NCBI GenBank assembly: GCA_027023305.1
Contig: JALVVR010000047.1
Location: 32,395-96,394 of the forward strand
Direction: 5' to 3'
DNA from: Campylobacterales bacterium
GTDB lineage: Bacteria; Campylobacterota; Campylobacteria; Campylobacterales; QNZT01
DNA length: 64,000 nt
The notes under the pieces were generated by a model. That model saw nothing but the letters and a program-made list of their open reading frames with translations, was not told where the DNA came from and ran no database searches. The position numbers and the translations under genes were made by a program. Shown here one piece after another: positions 35,922 to 44,694 of this stretch; the first letter of the stretch is position 1; each line of letters begins with the position of its first letter.

Positions 35922-36828
35922 GTAATTCCTTTTTATCAAACTGTTTTTCTAGTATATCTCTCATATCATCAAATAGTGGTGCTTTCAAGAAAACTTTTTT
36001 ACTATTTGCTGGATGAGTAAAATATATTATATATGCATGCAACATAATTCTATTTATTTTATCTTTATTACTCTTAAATCCATATGTAAAGTCAGCTAAA
36101 ATATGCCTGTTTATTAAAGCCAAATGAGCTCTTATTTGATGAGTTCTTCCTGTGTAAAGTTTTGCTGCTATAAGGGAATACTTTCCATTTTTTGAAGTTA
36201 ATAGTTTTTTAAAAGATGTTTTAGCATATTTTCCATTTTCACCAGCTAACATTTTTAAGCGATTTTTTGGATTTCTAGCTATGTTTTTCTCTATCACAAT
36301 ATCCTCTTTTAGTGGAGTATCTATGATGGCAAGATAGTATCTTCCCATACTTTTATCTGAGAGTTGTTCACTAAGATGAGAGTGAGAATTGTTGTTTTTT
36401 GCGACTACTAAAGCACCACTTGTCTCTTTGTCTATTCTATGAACTATACCAGCTCTCTCCTCTCCACTTAGGTTTGAAAGAGTAAAGTTTTTACTTTTAA
36501 GCCACTCAACTAAAGTTGCCTCTTTTACAGATGGAGCAGGGTGGATTGTAAGAAATGGGGGTTTATTTATAACAAGCAGATCATCATCTTCATGTATTAT
36601 ATCAACATCAAAATCAACTTCATACTTTTCTTTAGAAGTAACTTTTGGTAAGGAGTAGTTGATAATATCACCAACTTTAACTTTGTATCCACTTTTTAAA
36701 ATAGTTTTATTATTTACCTTAACTCCAATATTTTTGATGAAGTTTTCCACTTGGCTTCTTGAAGTTTTTAACTCTTTTTGTAAAACAATATCTAATCTTA
36801 TATTTTCTTTAGCTACAATGGTATTCAA
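35872..36828 (-). CDS. RluA/RluD-family 23S rRNA pseudouridine synthase
   Basis: This protein of about 318 residues starts at TTG 36828 with AAGGAG four bases upstream; a longer ATG-start frame from 36867 has no such site. It has an S4 RNA-binding domain (about 5-70, LDIVLQKELKTSRSQVENFIKN) and the synthase core with the catalytic aspartate in GIVHRIDKETSGALVVAK, then LYTGRTHQIRAHL. Such enzymes isomerise uridines in 23S rRNA. It is divergent from rodA across only 22 bases and shares a palindromic Shine-Dalgarno region with it. Confidence 0.9.
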   Translation of the reverse strand: MNTIVAKENIRLDIVLQKELKTSRSQVENFIKNIGVKVNNKTILKSGYKVKVGDIINYSLPKVTSKEKYEVDFDVDIIHEDDDLLVINKPPFLTIHPAPSVKEATLVEWLKSKNFTLSNLSGEERAGIVHRIDKETSGALVVAKNNNSHSHLSEQLSDKSMGRYYLAIIDTPLKEDIVIEKNIARNPKNRLKMLAGENGKYAKTSFKKLLTSKNGKYSLIAAKLYTGRTHQIRAHLALINRHILADFTYGFKSNKDKINRIMLHAYIIYFTHPANSKKVFLKAPLFDDMRDILEKQFDKKELHEKLSSDFILNKFTTS

Positions 36829-36834
36829 AATACT

Positions 36835-36842
36835 CCTTAAGG
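36835..36842. promoter_or_regulatory. Palindromic Shine-Dalgarno shared by divergent rluD-like gene and rodA
   Basis: CCTTAAGG reads the same on both strands. On the minus strand it gives AAGGAG before the TTG at 36828. On the plus strand it gives AAGGG seven bases before the TTG at 36851. The start codons are 22 bases apart, so any promoter of one gene must lie within the other gene. Confidence 0.5.
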
Positions 36843-36850
36843 GTTTAGGT

Positions 36851-37966
36851 TTGATAAAAATAAACAAAAAAATTTTTATACACTTTGATTATATCTTGCC
36901 TCTGCTTATTTTGCCACTTATGATGACAAGTTATGGCTTAGTAAATGAGCTTCATCCTACTTTGGCACATAAACAAATCATTTATTATAGTGTTGGTTTT
37001 TTTGTATTTTTATTTTTCTTCTTTTTCCCGATAAAAAGAGTTCTTTGGATGGCACCAGCCTTTTACTGGTTTAACATAGTGATGCTTGTTTTTGTAAAAC
37101 TTTTTGGAGTTAGTAGATTAGGGGCAAAAAGATGGATTGAGATACCTTTAACTCACTTTACCATACAACCATCTGAAATCATGAAACCTGCACTAATACT
37201 TATGCTTTTATATCTAGTAAAAAAATATGAACAAAATAAAGATGGTGTTTATGATTTAAAGAAATTTTTGATTTTATCTGCTTATATTATTTTACCATTT
37301 TTACTAATAGCTAAAGAGCCTGATTTAGGGACTGCTATGATGATTTTGATAGTTGGATTTGGTACTTTGTTTATAGTTGGGATTGATTTGAAGATTTGGT
37401 TGGTATTGATTTTAGGGCTTGGGATCTCTTCACCATTTCTTTACTCACATTTAAAAGATTATCAAAAAAAGAGAATACAAGATTTTTTAAATAAGCCTAG
37501 TTATCATGTAAGACAAGCAGTTATTGCCATAGGAAGTGGTGGAAGCACTGGAAAGGCAAAAGAGGAAGCTACTCAATCAAGGTTAAAATTTTTACCTATT
37601 TCTACAAGTGATTTTATATTTTCATTTTTTATGGAAAGGCATGGTTTCTTAGGTGGATGTTTACTCATAGGACTTTACTTCTTGATTATACTTCATCTTA
37701 TGATGATTACTATTTACTCTAAGGGAGAGTATTTGATAACAGTTGTATCTTCAGCTTTGGCATTTTTGTTTTTTGTTCATGTTGGAGTAAATATAGCTAT
37801 GAATATTGGATATGCCCCAGTTGTCGGTATTCCTTTGCCGCTTTTTAGTTATGGTGGAACTAGTTTTATGACTATCATGATAATAATAGGTATATATGAA
37901 AATCTAGTAACATTTAGGCATGATGACTTGTATGATAGTATTAATTATCATGCAGAGGAAGAGTAG
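36851..37966 (+). CDS. rodA: rod shape-determining protein RodA (SEDS glycosyltransferase)
   Basis: This protein of about 371 residues has roughly ten transmembrane segments. SEDS landmarks are GAKRWIEIPLTHFTIQPSEI, AKEPDLGTAMMIL, GSGGSTGKAKEEATQSRLKFLPISTSDFIF and GIPLPLFSYGGTS. Short loops and this sequence favour RodA over FtsW. RodA polymerises glycan strands during elongation with a class B PBP. I choose TTG at 36851 because of AAGGG upstream; an ATG at 36818 would overlap the divergent gene. No penicillin-binding protein is adjacent here. Confidence 0.92.
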   Translation: MIKINKKIFIHFDYILPLLILPLMMTSYGLVNELHPTLAHKQIIYYSVGFFVFLFFFFFPIKRVLWMAPAFYWFNIVMLVFVKLFGVSRLGAKRWIEIPLTHFTIQPSEIMKPALILMLLYLVKKYEQNKDGVYDLKKFLILSAYIILPFLLIAKEPDLGTAMMILIVGFGTLFIVGIDLKIWLVLILGLGISSPFLYSHLKDYQKKRIQDFLNKPSYHVRQAVIAIGSGGSTGKAKEEATQSRLKFLPISTSDFIFSFFMERHGFLGGCLLIGLYFLIILHLMMITIYSKGEYLITVVSSALAFLFFVHVGVNIAMNIGYAPVVGIPLPLFSYGGTSFMTIMIIIGIYENLVTFRHDDLYDSINYHAEEE

Positions 37967-37983
37967 AGGTGAAAAAGGTATAG

Positions 37984-38097
37984 TTACTTATCTTTTAGAT
38001 AATCATCTCTTTTGGATCGTGATTGAAGTATAAATCCTCTAACCATAAAGATCATAAAAAAGACAAAAAGTGCAGTCATGATAGCATCTATCATCAT
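37984..38097 (-). CDS. 37-residue single-pass membrane peptide coupled to the HsrA gene
   Basis: A small frame begins with ATG at 38097, overlapping the HsrA stop codon as ATGA. It encodes two Met, then a hydrophobic segment ALFVFFMIFMVRGFIL (about 9-24) and a charged tail QSRSKRDDYLKDK. The overlap indicates translational coupling. The start, one helix and positively charged cytoplasmic tail look like a real small membrane protein rather than a chance frame. I do not recognise a family. It ends 17 bases from the convergent rodA stop. Confidence 0.55.
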   Translation of the reverse strand: MMIDAIMTALFVFFMIFMVRGFILQSRSKRDDYLKDK

Positions 38098-38750
38098 GAC
38101 TCACTATAACAAAACTTATAACCTCTTCTTCTTATAGTTTCTATACACTTTATACCTAGATTTTTATCTAATTTTTGTCTTATGGCATTTATAGAAGTTT
38201 CTACTACATTCGGAGTTATAAACTCTGGTTCTTCCCAGATAGCATTTAAAAGTCTATCTTTTGAGATAACTTGATTTTTATGTTCAGCAAGATATACAAG
38301 TATATCAAAAGGCTTACCTTTTATCTCTATCTCTTTATCTTTATAAGAAGTTTTTTCTTCACCTATATCTATAGTAAGTCTTCCTATATTTATACGATTA
38401 TCGATAGTTCTTCTAAGTTTTGCTTCAACACGAGCAGAAATAATATCTATATCAAATGGTTCTTTTATAAAGTCATCTGCACCAGCTTTCAAAAAAGCTA
38501 TCTCAGTCTCTTTGTCATCAACTATAGAGAGGACTATAAAAGGAACTTTTAGTTCATTTGTAATTCTTGTGATATATTTTTTTGTTTTTAAAAACTCTAA
38601 ATCATAATCAATCAATACAAGATCATAGTTTCTAAATCGCAGGAAGTTACTACTATCATCCAAATCGTAAGCTTCATCAACAATAACTCTGATATTTGTA
38701 GCCAACTGATTTGATAACTCTTCATCAACACCTACTGCTAAAATTCTCAT
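38094..38750 (-). CDS. hsrA: HsrA-type orphan response regulator
   Basis: This 218-residue OmpR-type protein has a receiver (about 1-118) in which the phosphoacceptor Asp is retained (DLVLIDYDLEF) but the N-terminal acidic pair is atypical (LAVGVDEELSN). The DNA-binding domain is the best evidence: GKPFDILVYLAEHKNQVIS, LLNAIWEEPEFITPNVVE and IETIRRRGYKFCY closely follow HsrA (HP1043) of Helicobacter and its Campylobacter homologue. HsrA is an essential orphan regulator not needing phosphorylation. There is no kinase gene beside it. It is coupled to the small membrane peptide gene by four bases. Confidence 0.9.
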   Translation of the reverse strand: MRILAVGVDEELSNQLATNIRVIVDEAYDLDDSSNFLRFRNYDLVLIDYDLEFLKTKKYITRITNELKVPFIVLSIVDDKETEIAFLKAGADDFIKEPFDIDIISARVEAKLRRTIDNRINIGRLTIDIGEEKTSYKDKEIEIKGKPFDILVYLAEHKNQVISKDRLLNAIWEEPEFITPNVVETSINAIRQKLDKNLGIKCIETIRRRGYKFCYSES

Positions 38751-38842
38751 ATATACTTTCCCTCTACCAAATAATTCTTAAAAAGACTTTTAAAGTTCAA
38801 TAAAATACCTAAATATTGTTTAAAAAAACTTTAAATAAAAAA

Positions 38843-39130
38843 CTAATTTTCATAATCGACCACTTTAGTATCGATAACTTTAGTTTTTATAAAAGATATT
38901 ACCTCTTGATGATAGCTGTTTTTTGCATATGAAAGTAAATCTTCTCTACTTTTTAGCTCAACTATCAAAGATAAATCATAAGCTCTTGCCTCATCACTAA
39001 AGTTCAAACCAACTTCTAAAGATACAATCTCTTTAACTTCTCCAATCAAAGATAAAAGTTTTTGATTTACTTCTTCTTTATTTTTTTCATTGCATTCTTT
39101 TAGTTTAAAAAAAACTACATGTTTTATCAC
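38843..39130 (-). CDS. Dabb (stress-responsive alpha/beta barrel) domain protein
   Basis: This 95-residue soluble protein starts MIKHVVFFKLKECNE, the standard Dabb opening, and contains EIVSLEVGLNFSD and AYDLSLIVELKSREDLLSYAKN followed by HQEVISFI, all typical of the family. Dabb proteins form dimeric ferredoxin-like barrels and include some enzymes and many uncharacterised members. It lies 11 bases after the BatD-like gene on the same strand, so is probably the last gene of the Bat operon. Its specific role is unknown. Confidence 0.88.
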   Translation of the reverse strand: MIKHVVFFKLKECNEKNKEEVNQKLLSLIGEVKEIVSLEVGLNFSDEARAYDLSLIVELKSREDLLSYAKNSYHQEVISFIKTKVIDTKVVDYEN

Positions 39131-39141
39131 TTTGGTATCTC

Positions 39142-40227
39142 CTAAAAACTTTCATTATTATTATAAAATTTAATTAACCTAGAGTAAATAATTTTTTTAC
39201 TAAGTTTTTTTTCTTTTTTTGTATATAAATCATCTTCTAACTCTTTTATGAGCTTTTTTATCTCATCATGATTTGATAGAGGAATCAGAAGTGGGATAAT
39301 ATCTTTTGTATCTTTTGCAGTTTTTATCTTTTCTAAAAGAGGTAAATCAAGATTTTTCACTCTTTTTTTATTTAATAGCTTAGTAACTACCACTCCTATC
39401 ATGATACCAGATATTAGAGCTAAAATAATATAATATGGATTGAATCTTTTTTTGCATGATATGATTTGAGTACTGTTTTGTTTTACCTTTATATCTATGG
39501 GAAGAGTTTTTTTAGTGATAGTTTTGTTTTTCTCTTTATTGTAGTAAACAAGACTAAAACTTGGGATTGTAAAATCATTTTTCGAAATGATAGCAAACTT
39601 TTGGGTAAAAGTATGAGCTTTTATTTGTGGAGGGTTTTTATATATAGTTGCATCTTTTATATTTAGATTAAACTCTTTGATGGCTTCTAAGTTACCTTTT
39701 CCATTTATCTTTATAGTTAGATTTGTAGCTTTGTTTGAAAAGGCAAGTTTTTTATTAACAAATGAAGTGATATTAAAATCTCCTAAAAGAGATGTATCTT
39801 TTGAAAAGCTATTAAAGTTTACTTTTAGTGGTTTTGTTTGAAAAGTTTTAAAATCATAGTCATAATCTTCAAACTCTCCTATCTCTTTGTTGTCTTTTTT
39901 AAGTATAGCAACATCCATTGATGCTGGTTCTATCAAAGTAGAAAGCTTTTTAGAAGAGGTTAGGATAAAGAGTTTTTTGATAACGGTTAAATCTCCCTCT
40001 TTGCTATCGTTGAAATCAACACGATGTTTTAAGTGCATATTTTCAAAAAAAGGTGGGGTGAAGTTAAGCTGGGCTATTTTTCTTTTTGATTTGTATTTGA
40101 ATGTATAGGTAAGTTTTAACTCTTCACCTATGAGGAGGTTTGTCTTGTTTGGGGTAACTTTAAAGATAAATTTATCTCCAAATAAAGAGCTAAGAAAGAT
40201 TAAAAAAAGAAGACTACCACGAAACAC
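39142..40227 (-). CDS. BatD-like membrane protein
   Basis: This 361-residue protein starts at GTG and has a signal peptide (about 1-17, LLFLIFLSSLFG), beta-rich periplasmic domains (FKVTPNKTNLLIGEELKLTY near the N-terminus, as in BatD) and one transmembrane segment (about 270-290, YYIILALISGIMIGVVVTKLL as positions). A short charged cytoplasmic tail follows. BatD belongs to the Bacteroides aerotolerance cluster, which accompanies MoxR ATPases. It overlaps the BatB/BatC-like gene by 14 bases. The signature is weaker than for the VWA proteins, so the call leans on gene order. Confidence 0.8.
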   Translation of the reverse strand: MFRGSLLFLIFLSSLFGDKFIFKVTPNKTNLLIGEELKLTYTFKYKSKRKIAQLNFTPPFFENMHLKHRVDFNDSKEGDLTVIKKLFILTSSKKLSTLIEPASMDVAILKKDNKEIGEFEDYDYDFKTFQTKPLKVNFNSFSKDTSLLGDFNITSFVNKKLAFSNKATNLTIKINGKGNLEAIKEFNLNIKDATIYKNPPQIKAHTFTQKFAIISKNDFTIPSFSLVYYNKEKNKTITKKTLPIDIKVKQNSTQIISCKKRFNPYYIILALISGIMIGVVVTKLLNKKRVKNLDLPLLEKIKTAKDTKDIIPLLIPLSNHDEIKKLIKELEDDLYTKKEKKLSKKIIYSRLIKFYNNNESF

Positions 40228-41605
40228 TTTTTTGCCTTTTGTTGTTTGTTATTTTTAACATAAAACTTTTTTGCTTTATCTTTTTTAAAAATGAGTTTTT
40301 TTGTTTTGGATTTATACTCTTTTCAAAACTCATCAAATCTTTTTTACTAATATACTTTTTTATTTCTAAAAGATTATATCTAACTTTTTTTGTATCTTTT
40401 ATGCTAAGGGCTATTTTATAAAACTCATATGATTTTTTATATAATTTTGTCTTAAAGTATGAGTTAGCAAGATTGAAAAAAGTTTTATATCTTAAAGTTT
40501 TATCTTTAGAAATAACTTTGTTGTACTCTTTTATAGCTTTTTTATACTCTTTGTTTTTGTAGTAACAGTTTGCTAAGTTATAGTGAGAGGTAGGTGAGTT
40601 TTTAACTTTTACTACTTTTTTAAACTCATATTCTGCTTTTTTAAACTCTTTGTTTTTATAGTATGAGTTAGCTTTTTTGATATGTAAAAAATCTAAAAGA
40701 AAAGCTTGTGATTTTACAGGTTCAAAAACAAACAGAGCTAAGAGAGCAAATAACTTTAGTTTAGGAAAAGAGATAAATATCACAACAAGTAAAAATAGAG
40801 CTAAATATAGTGGGTATTGATATAAATCAGTATAATCGTCTATTGTAAATGTTTGAGAATTATCTCTTTTTGGAAGTAAGTTTTCTAGTTTTGTTTTGTA
40901 GGCAAAAGTTGGATTTGGTTTTGATATAACTATGTTCCCATATTTATCGTTGATGTATGAGCCATTCTTTTTTATCGCTCCTCCACTATCAGTTGCAGTT
41001 TTGAAAAAGGTTATATTTTTACCATAACTATCAAACTCATTTATATCCAAGTCACTAAAAACTACTATATTTTTATCTTTTATGTTTTTTATAGCATCTG
41101 TTAGATTTGATGAGTTTTGAAAAGTATCGCTTGGTTTGAAGTTTGATATAAGGTATCTTAAGACTTCACTATCTGTTGTTTTTGGAGAGATTAAAAAAAG
41201 GTTATCACTAAAAGCATATATTGCAACATTTATATTTTGGTTTTTGGCTAAAAGTTCATCTATCTTTTTTTTCGCAAACTCTAATCTGTTTGGATATATA
41301 TCATCACAGAGCATAGAGTTTGAAATATCAAGTAAAATCGTAAAGTTATATGGAGTAGTTTTTAAGCTTATCTCTCCTTTTGGTAAAACAGGACGAGCTA
41401 GAGAGATGATAAATAAAAAAATAATAAAGAAAAGCAAAATATTTCTACCCGTTGCTCCTAAATAATTTCTCTTTATAGTAAGTTTTTCTAAGAGTTTTTC
41501 ATCAAATATATGGCTAATATTTTTTTTATTTGTGATTATTAAAAAAGCTAGTATTAAAAGAGGGATTATCATGACAAATAAAAATTTAGGATTTAAAAAT
41601 ATCAC
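40214..41605 (-). CDS. VWA and TPR protein (BatB-BatC fusion-like)
   Basis: This 463-residue protein has transmembrane segments at about 7-25, 55-72 and 272-300. Between them is a VWA domain with a MIDAS-like site FTILLDISNSML (D-x-S-x-S, about 90-101) and VVFSDLDINEFDSYG. The C-terminal part (about 310-430) contains TPR repeats (SYYKNKEFKKAEYEFKKV, ANCYYKNKEYKKAIKEYNKV, ANSYFKTKLYKKSYEFYKI). Separate BatB (VWA) and BatC (TPR) genes are fused in one frame here. It overlaps both neighbours, so is part of a single operon. Confidence 0.88.
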   Translation of the reverse strand: MIFLNPKFLFVMIIPLLILAFLIITNKKNISHIFDEKLLEKLTIKRNYLGATGRNILLFFIIFLFIISLARPVLPKGEISLKTTPYNFTILLDISNSMLCDDIYPNRLEFAKKKIDELLAKNQNINVAIYAFSDNLFLISPKTTDSEVLRYLISNFKPSDTFQNSSNLTDAIKNIKDKNIVVFSDLDINEFDSYGKNITFFKTATDSGGAIKKNGSYINDKYGNIVISKPNPTFAYKTKLENLLPKRDNSQTFTIDDYTDLYQYPLYLALFLLVVIFISFPKLKLFALLALFVFEPVKSQAFLLDFLHIKKANSYYKNKEFKKAEYEFKKVVKVKNSPTSHYNLANCYYKNKEYKKAIKEYNKVISKDKTLRYKTFFNLANSYFKTKLYKKSYEFYKIALSIKDTKKVRYNLLEIKKYISKKDLMSFEKSINPKQKNSFLKKIKQKSFMLKITNNKRQKSVSW

Positions 41606-42471
41606 AACAAACTCCTTTTATTTATAAAATAAACATAAAAAAGTAGTGATAAAAATGCTAAAAAGAGTAAAAATTGATAAAGCTTCTTTTTTATCTGCTT
41701 TTGTTTATGCTTAGTTTCACTTTCATATATATTAGCAATTTTTTTAAAGACCTTTTGTAACTCTTTAGTATTATTTGCATCAAAGAGTTTTCCACCAAAA
41801 GCTTCTAAGTAAGATTTATCATAATCTTCTCCAAAACCTATTTCATACATATCAAAATTTTTATCTAAAAAAGCATTTTTTGTATCTAAAAAACTATTTT
41901 GAGAACCTTTTTCAATCCCATCAGTTAGAAGGATTAAAATCTTTTTTTTAGTTTGAGTGTTTTGTAAAAGTTTTTTACTTAGGATTAGAGAATCATTTAG
42001 TGCAGTATTTTCTTCTCCTAAATCTCCTACATTAACGATATTTATAACCTTTTTAATAAATATCTTATCATAAGTTAGGGGAGAAAAGATAGAAGCAGTG
42101 TTTGCAAAATAAACTATACCTATCTTTGCATCATTTTGGCTTTTTAAAAACTCTAGTAGTATCCCTCTCACATCTTTAAAATTCTCTTGCATCGAACCAC
42201 TTATATCTATATCTAAGACTATACTTTTAGAGTTTTTTTGTACAGCTTCATAGTTTGTAAGTTTATATGGAGAGGCTAGAGAGATGAGTAGGAAGATTAT
42301 TGTAGATGATTTTAAAAAAGTAAGAAGTGAAAACCTTCTTTTACTCTGTTTTATAAACTTGATAGTTGAAAAGAGTAATGAGTTCTCTTTTTTAGGAAGT
42401 AGGTAGAGTAGTATTAAGAATATAGGTATTAAAAGCAGTATATATGGATGTTCAAAGTATATATTATTCAT
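41602..42471 (-). CDS. VWA-domain membrane protein (BatA-like)
   Basis: This 289-residue protein has transmembrane segments at about 8-25, 52-68 and 268-285 and a periplasm- or cytoplasm-facing VWA domain with intact MIDAS motif VLDIDISGSMQ (about 85-95), NTAL threonine region (GDLGEENTALNDSL) and ILILLTDGIEKGS. This is the BatA pattern. It overlaps the preceding and following genes by eight and four bases. Bat proteins are thought to assemble with the MoxR ATPase as a chaperone-like membrane system. Confidence 0.9.
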   Translation of the reverse strand: MNNIYFEHPYILLLIPIFLILLYLLPKKENSLLFSTIKFIKQSKRRFSLLTFLKSSTIIFLLISLASPYKLTNYEAVQKNSKSIVLDIDISGSMQENFKDVRGILLEFLKSQNDAKIGIVYFANTASIFSPLTYDKIFIKKVINIVNVGDLGEENTALNDSLILSKKLLQNTQTKKKILILLTDGIEKGSQNSFLDTKNAFLDKNFDMYEIGFGEDYDKSYLEAFGGKLFDANNTKELQKVFKKIANIYESETKHKQKQIKKKLYQFLLFLAFLSLLFYVYFINKRSLL

Positions 42472-42829
42472 TTTCTACTACTTCTAAAAATAGGTTGTAT
42501 AAGGATTTTGTCTCTTCATCAAACTTAGGAATGCTTTTTTTGTATTTGTATTTTTCTAAGTTTTTTATTAGTCTTGTCTTTATCTCCTTTGCTTTTTGTC
42601 CTTTTGCTAAAATATTTGAATATTTGGTTAATTCATATGCTGTTTGTTTTGGGTTCTCAAAGTTTATATCTTTGTATTTTTTTAAAGTTATTTCTCTTAT
42701 AGATAGTTTTTTTGATAGTAGATTTTTTACTATAAAGTAGATGAGAACAACTGCAAAAATGGTTAGTGCTAAGGTGAAGTAGAGTGAAAAATCAGTTATT
42801 TGTTCTAAAGGTTCTATATCTTTTATCAT
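42464..42829 (-). CDS. small membrane protein of the Bat operon (DUF4381-like)
   Basis: This 121-residue protein has one transmembrane helix (about 16-35, FTLALTIFAVVLIYFIVKNL) and a charged helical cytoplasmic part. Position and layout match the DUF4381-type protein between DUF58 and VWA genes in Bat operons of Proteobacteria. Sequence evidence alone is weak. It overlaps both neighbours by four to eight bases. Confidence 0.7.
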   Translation of the reverse strand: MIKDIEPLEQITDFSLYFTLALTIFAVVLIYFIVKNLLSKKLSIREITLKKYKDINFENPKQTAYELTKYSNILAKGQKAKEIKTRLIKNLEKYKYKKSIPKFDEETKSLYNLFLEVVENE

Positions 42830-43662
42830 CTTTTACTCATAAAAAGTGTTCTTAGTTTTTTGCTTGGATTTTCATCTGTATAGATTTTAGCAAATCTAAT
42901 TCTATCATGTTGTAAACTCTTATAAAGAGTATTATCATGAAGATGGATCTTTTTTTGATATGATTTTATGAAATTTTTATCTATATTTACACTTATACTT
43001 TCATTTGTATTTGCATCTGTTAAGTTTAGGTTTTCTACCTCTTTAGGACTCTCTTCAAATCTATCTCTTACTATTAAAACTATTACTTCATGATAAGAGT
43101 TTAACTTTTTAAAACTAGGTATATCAAAAAAATCCCCTATAAAAAAGATAATAGATCTCTTTTTAATATGTTTTTTTATCTCATCCTCTATTTTTTGGTA
43201 ATCTATGCTTTGTAAAAGTGGAGAAAAGGAGAGGATATTTTCAATCCCTTTTTGTAAAAAGTGGAGTTTTTTTGATGATTTGATTTGCTTTTGTATGTTC
43301 TTAGTATATATAGCAGAGGAAAAAGTGTCTTGATAGGATATAGCAGAGATGCCTATCGTGGCAACTATGTTTGCTATAAATTCTTTTTTTTCTATTTTTG
43401 TTCCAAAAAGAGTACTACTACTAAGAAGTGAGATTGTTACTATATTTAACTCTCTCTCTTCTTTAAAAACTCTCACATATGGTTTTTGCTTTTTTGCAGT
43501 TGTAAGGTGGTCTATAAATCTACTATCATCACCTATTTGGTACTCTCTAAGTTCACTAAAATCAAGTCCATCTCCGTTAAAAATAGAGGGATGATTAGCT
43601 TTTATGTCGTTAAAAATATCTCTTTTAGTTCTTATTATTATCTTTTTAGATTTGCTTTTCAA
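42826..43662 (-). CDS. DUF58-domain protein of the Bat operon
   Basis: This 278-residue protein has the DUF58 core FNGDGLDFSELREYQIGDDSRFIDHL...VRVFKEERELNIV (about 24-72), one of the most recognisable stretches of the family, where GDD-R-ID and EER-EL are nearly invariant. A VWA-like region follows (SIIFFIGDFFDIP). There is no transmembrane segment. It is directly downstream of the MoxR gene with a four-base overlap; MoxR-DUF58-VWA is the standard order. Confidence 0.92.
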   Translation of the reverse strand: MKSKSKKIIIRTKRDIFNDIKANHPSIFNGDGLDFSELREYQIGDDSRFIDHLTTAKKQKPYVRVFKEERELNIVTISLLSSSTLFGTKIEKKEFIANIVATIGISAISYQDTFSSAIYTKNIQKQIKSSKKLHFLQKGIENILSFSPLLQSIDYQKIEDEIKKHIKKRSIIFFIGDFFDIPSFKKLNSYHEVIVLIVRDRFEESPKEVENLNLTDANTNESISVNIDKNFIKSYQKKIHLHDNTLYKSLQHDRIRFAKIYTDENPSKKLRTLFMSKR

Positions 43663-44591
43663 GGTAGAGGGATACTTTCTATAATCATGTCTATAACTTC
43701 ATCACTACTTATCTCTTCACTGATGGCATCATAACTTAAGACTAAACGATGTCTTAAAACATCTTTAGCTAAAAGTGCTATATCAACAGGAGTTACAAAG
43801 TCTCTTGAGTTTAAAAAAGCATTTGCTTTTGAAGCCTTATATAGAGCCATAGTAGCCCTTGGACTAGCACCGTACTCTAAAAGCTCTTTCACTTTTCCAC
43901 TAGGATTTCTCGTAAAATCTATGATATCAACTATATAGTCTTTTAACTCTTCATCCATGTGAACTTTTTGAACTCTATTTTTTAGATTAGTTAGTGTTTT
44001 TAAGTTTATTATCTCTTTTATTGCAGGGGCTTTTTTATCAAAGTTTAACTGCATTATCCTTTTTTCTTCCTCTTTTGAGTTATAGCTAACCTTTATCTTT
44101 AGTAAAAATCTATCTAACTGAGCTTCAGGTAAGTTATAAGCTCCCTCTTGTTCGATTGGGTTTTGAGTGGCTAAGGTTATAAAAGGAAGCGACAAAGGAT
44201 ATGTGTTATCAGCGATAGTTACTTGTTTCTCTGCCATAGCTTCAAGCAAGGCAGATTGTACTTTTGCAGGAGCTCTGTTTATCTCATCAGCTAAGAGGAT
44301 ATTTGTAAAAATAGGTCCTTTTTTGATAGAAAATTCATTTGTTTTTGGGTTATAAATCTCTGAACCTATGATATCTGAAGGAAGCAAATCAGGGGTAAAT
44401 TGAACTCTTTTAAAATCTAGCCCTAAACTTTTAGCCAAAGTTTTAACCATAAGAGTTTTAGCAAGTCCAGGAAGTCCCTCAACTAAAACATGACCATCAC
44501 AAAGAAAAGCTATCAAAAGTGAGTTAATCATACTTTCTTGACCAATAATAACTTTGTGTAACTCTTTTTTTAATCTCTCTATAGTTGTCAT
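43659..44591 (-). CDS. MoxR-family AAA+ ATPase
   Basis: This protein of about 310 residues starts at ATG 44591, MTTIERLKKELHKVIIGQES; an open frame upstream to 44780 is not protein-like and is excluded. It has the MoxR Walker A variant LVEGLPGLAKTLMVKTLA, Walker B ILLADEINRAPAKVQSALLEAMAE and sensor 1 FITLATQNPIEQEGAYNLPEAQLDRFLLK. MoxR proteins act as chaperone-like ATPases with VWA partners, which are encoded directly downstream. The start region is divergent from the gene at 44695. Confidence 0.93.
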   Translation of the reverse strand: MTTIERLKKELHKVIIGQESMINSLLIAFLCDGHVLVEGLPGLAKTLMVKTLAKSLGLDFKRVQFTPDLLPSDIIGSEIYNPKTNEFSIKKGPIFTNILLADEINRAPAKVQSALLEAMAEKQVTIADNTYPLSLPFITLATQNPIEQEGAYNLPEAQLDRFLLKIKVSYNSKEEEKRIMQLNFDKKAPAIKEIINLKTLTNLKNRVQKVHMDEELKDYIVDIIDFTRNPSGKVKELLEYGASPRATMALYKASKANAFLNSRDFVTPVDIALLAKDVLRHRLVLSYDAISEEISSDEVIDMIIESIPLP

Positions 44592-44636
44592 GATAAATCC
44601 ATATATACTAATTTTTAAAATTTTATCAAAAAAGAT

Positions 44637-44663
44637 TAAAGTTTTGTCAAAAAATACCGATGT
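44637..44663 (+). promoter_or_regulatory. Sigma-28-like promoter upstream of the gene at 44695
   Basis: TAAAGTTT (44637-44644), 11 bases, ACCGATGT (44656-44663). The -35 box is a perfect match to the FliA consensus and the spacing is exact; the -10 box matches 5 of 8 positions including the CCGAT core. It is 31 bases before the start codon, a position like that of the flaG promoter. Confidence 0.5.
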
Positions 44664-44694
44664 AGTACTAGGTAGTGTATAAAAGGAAGTATTT

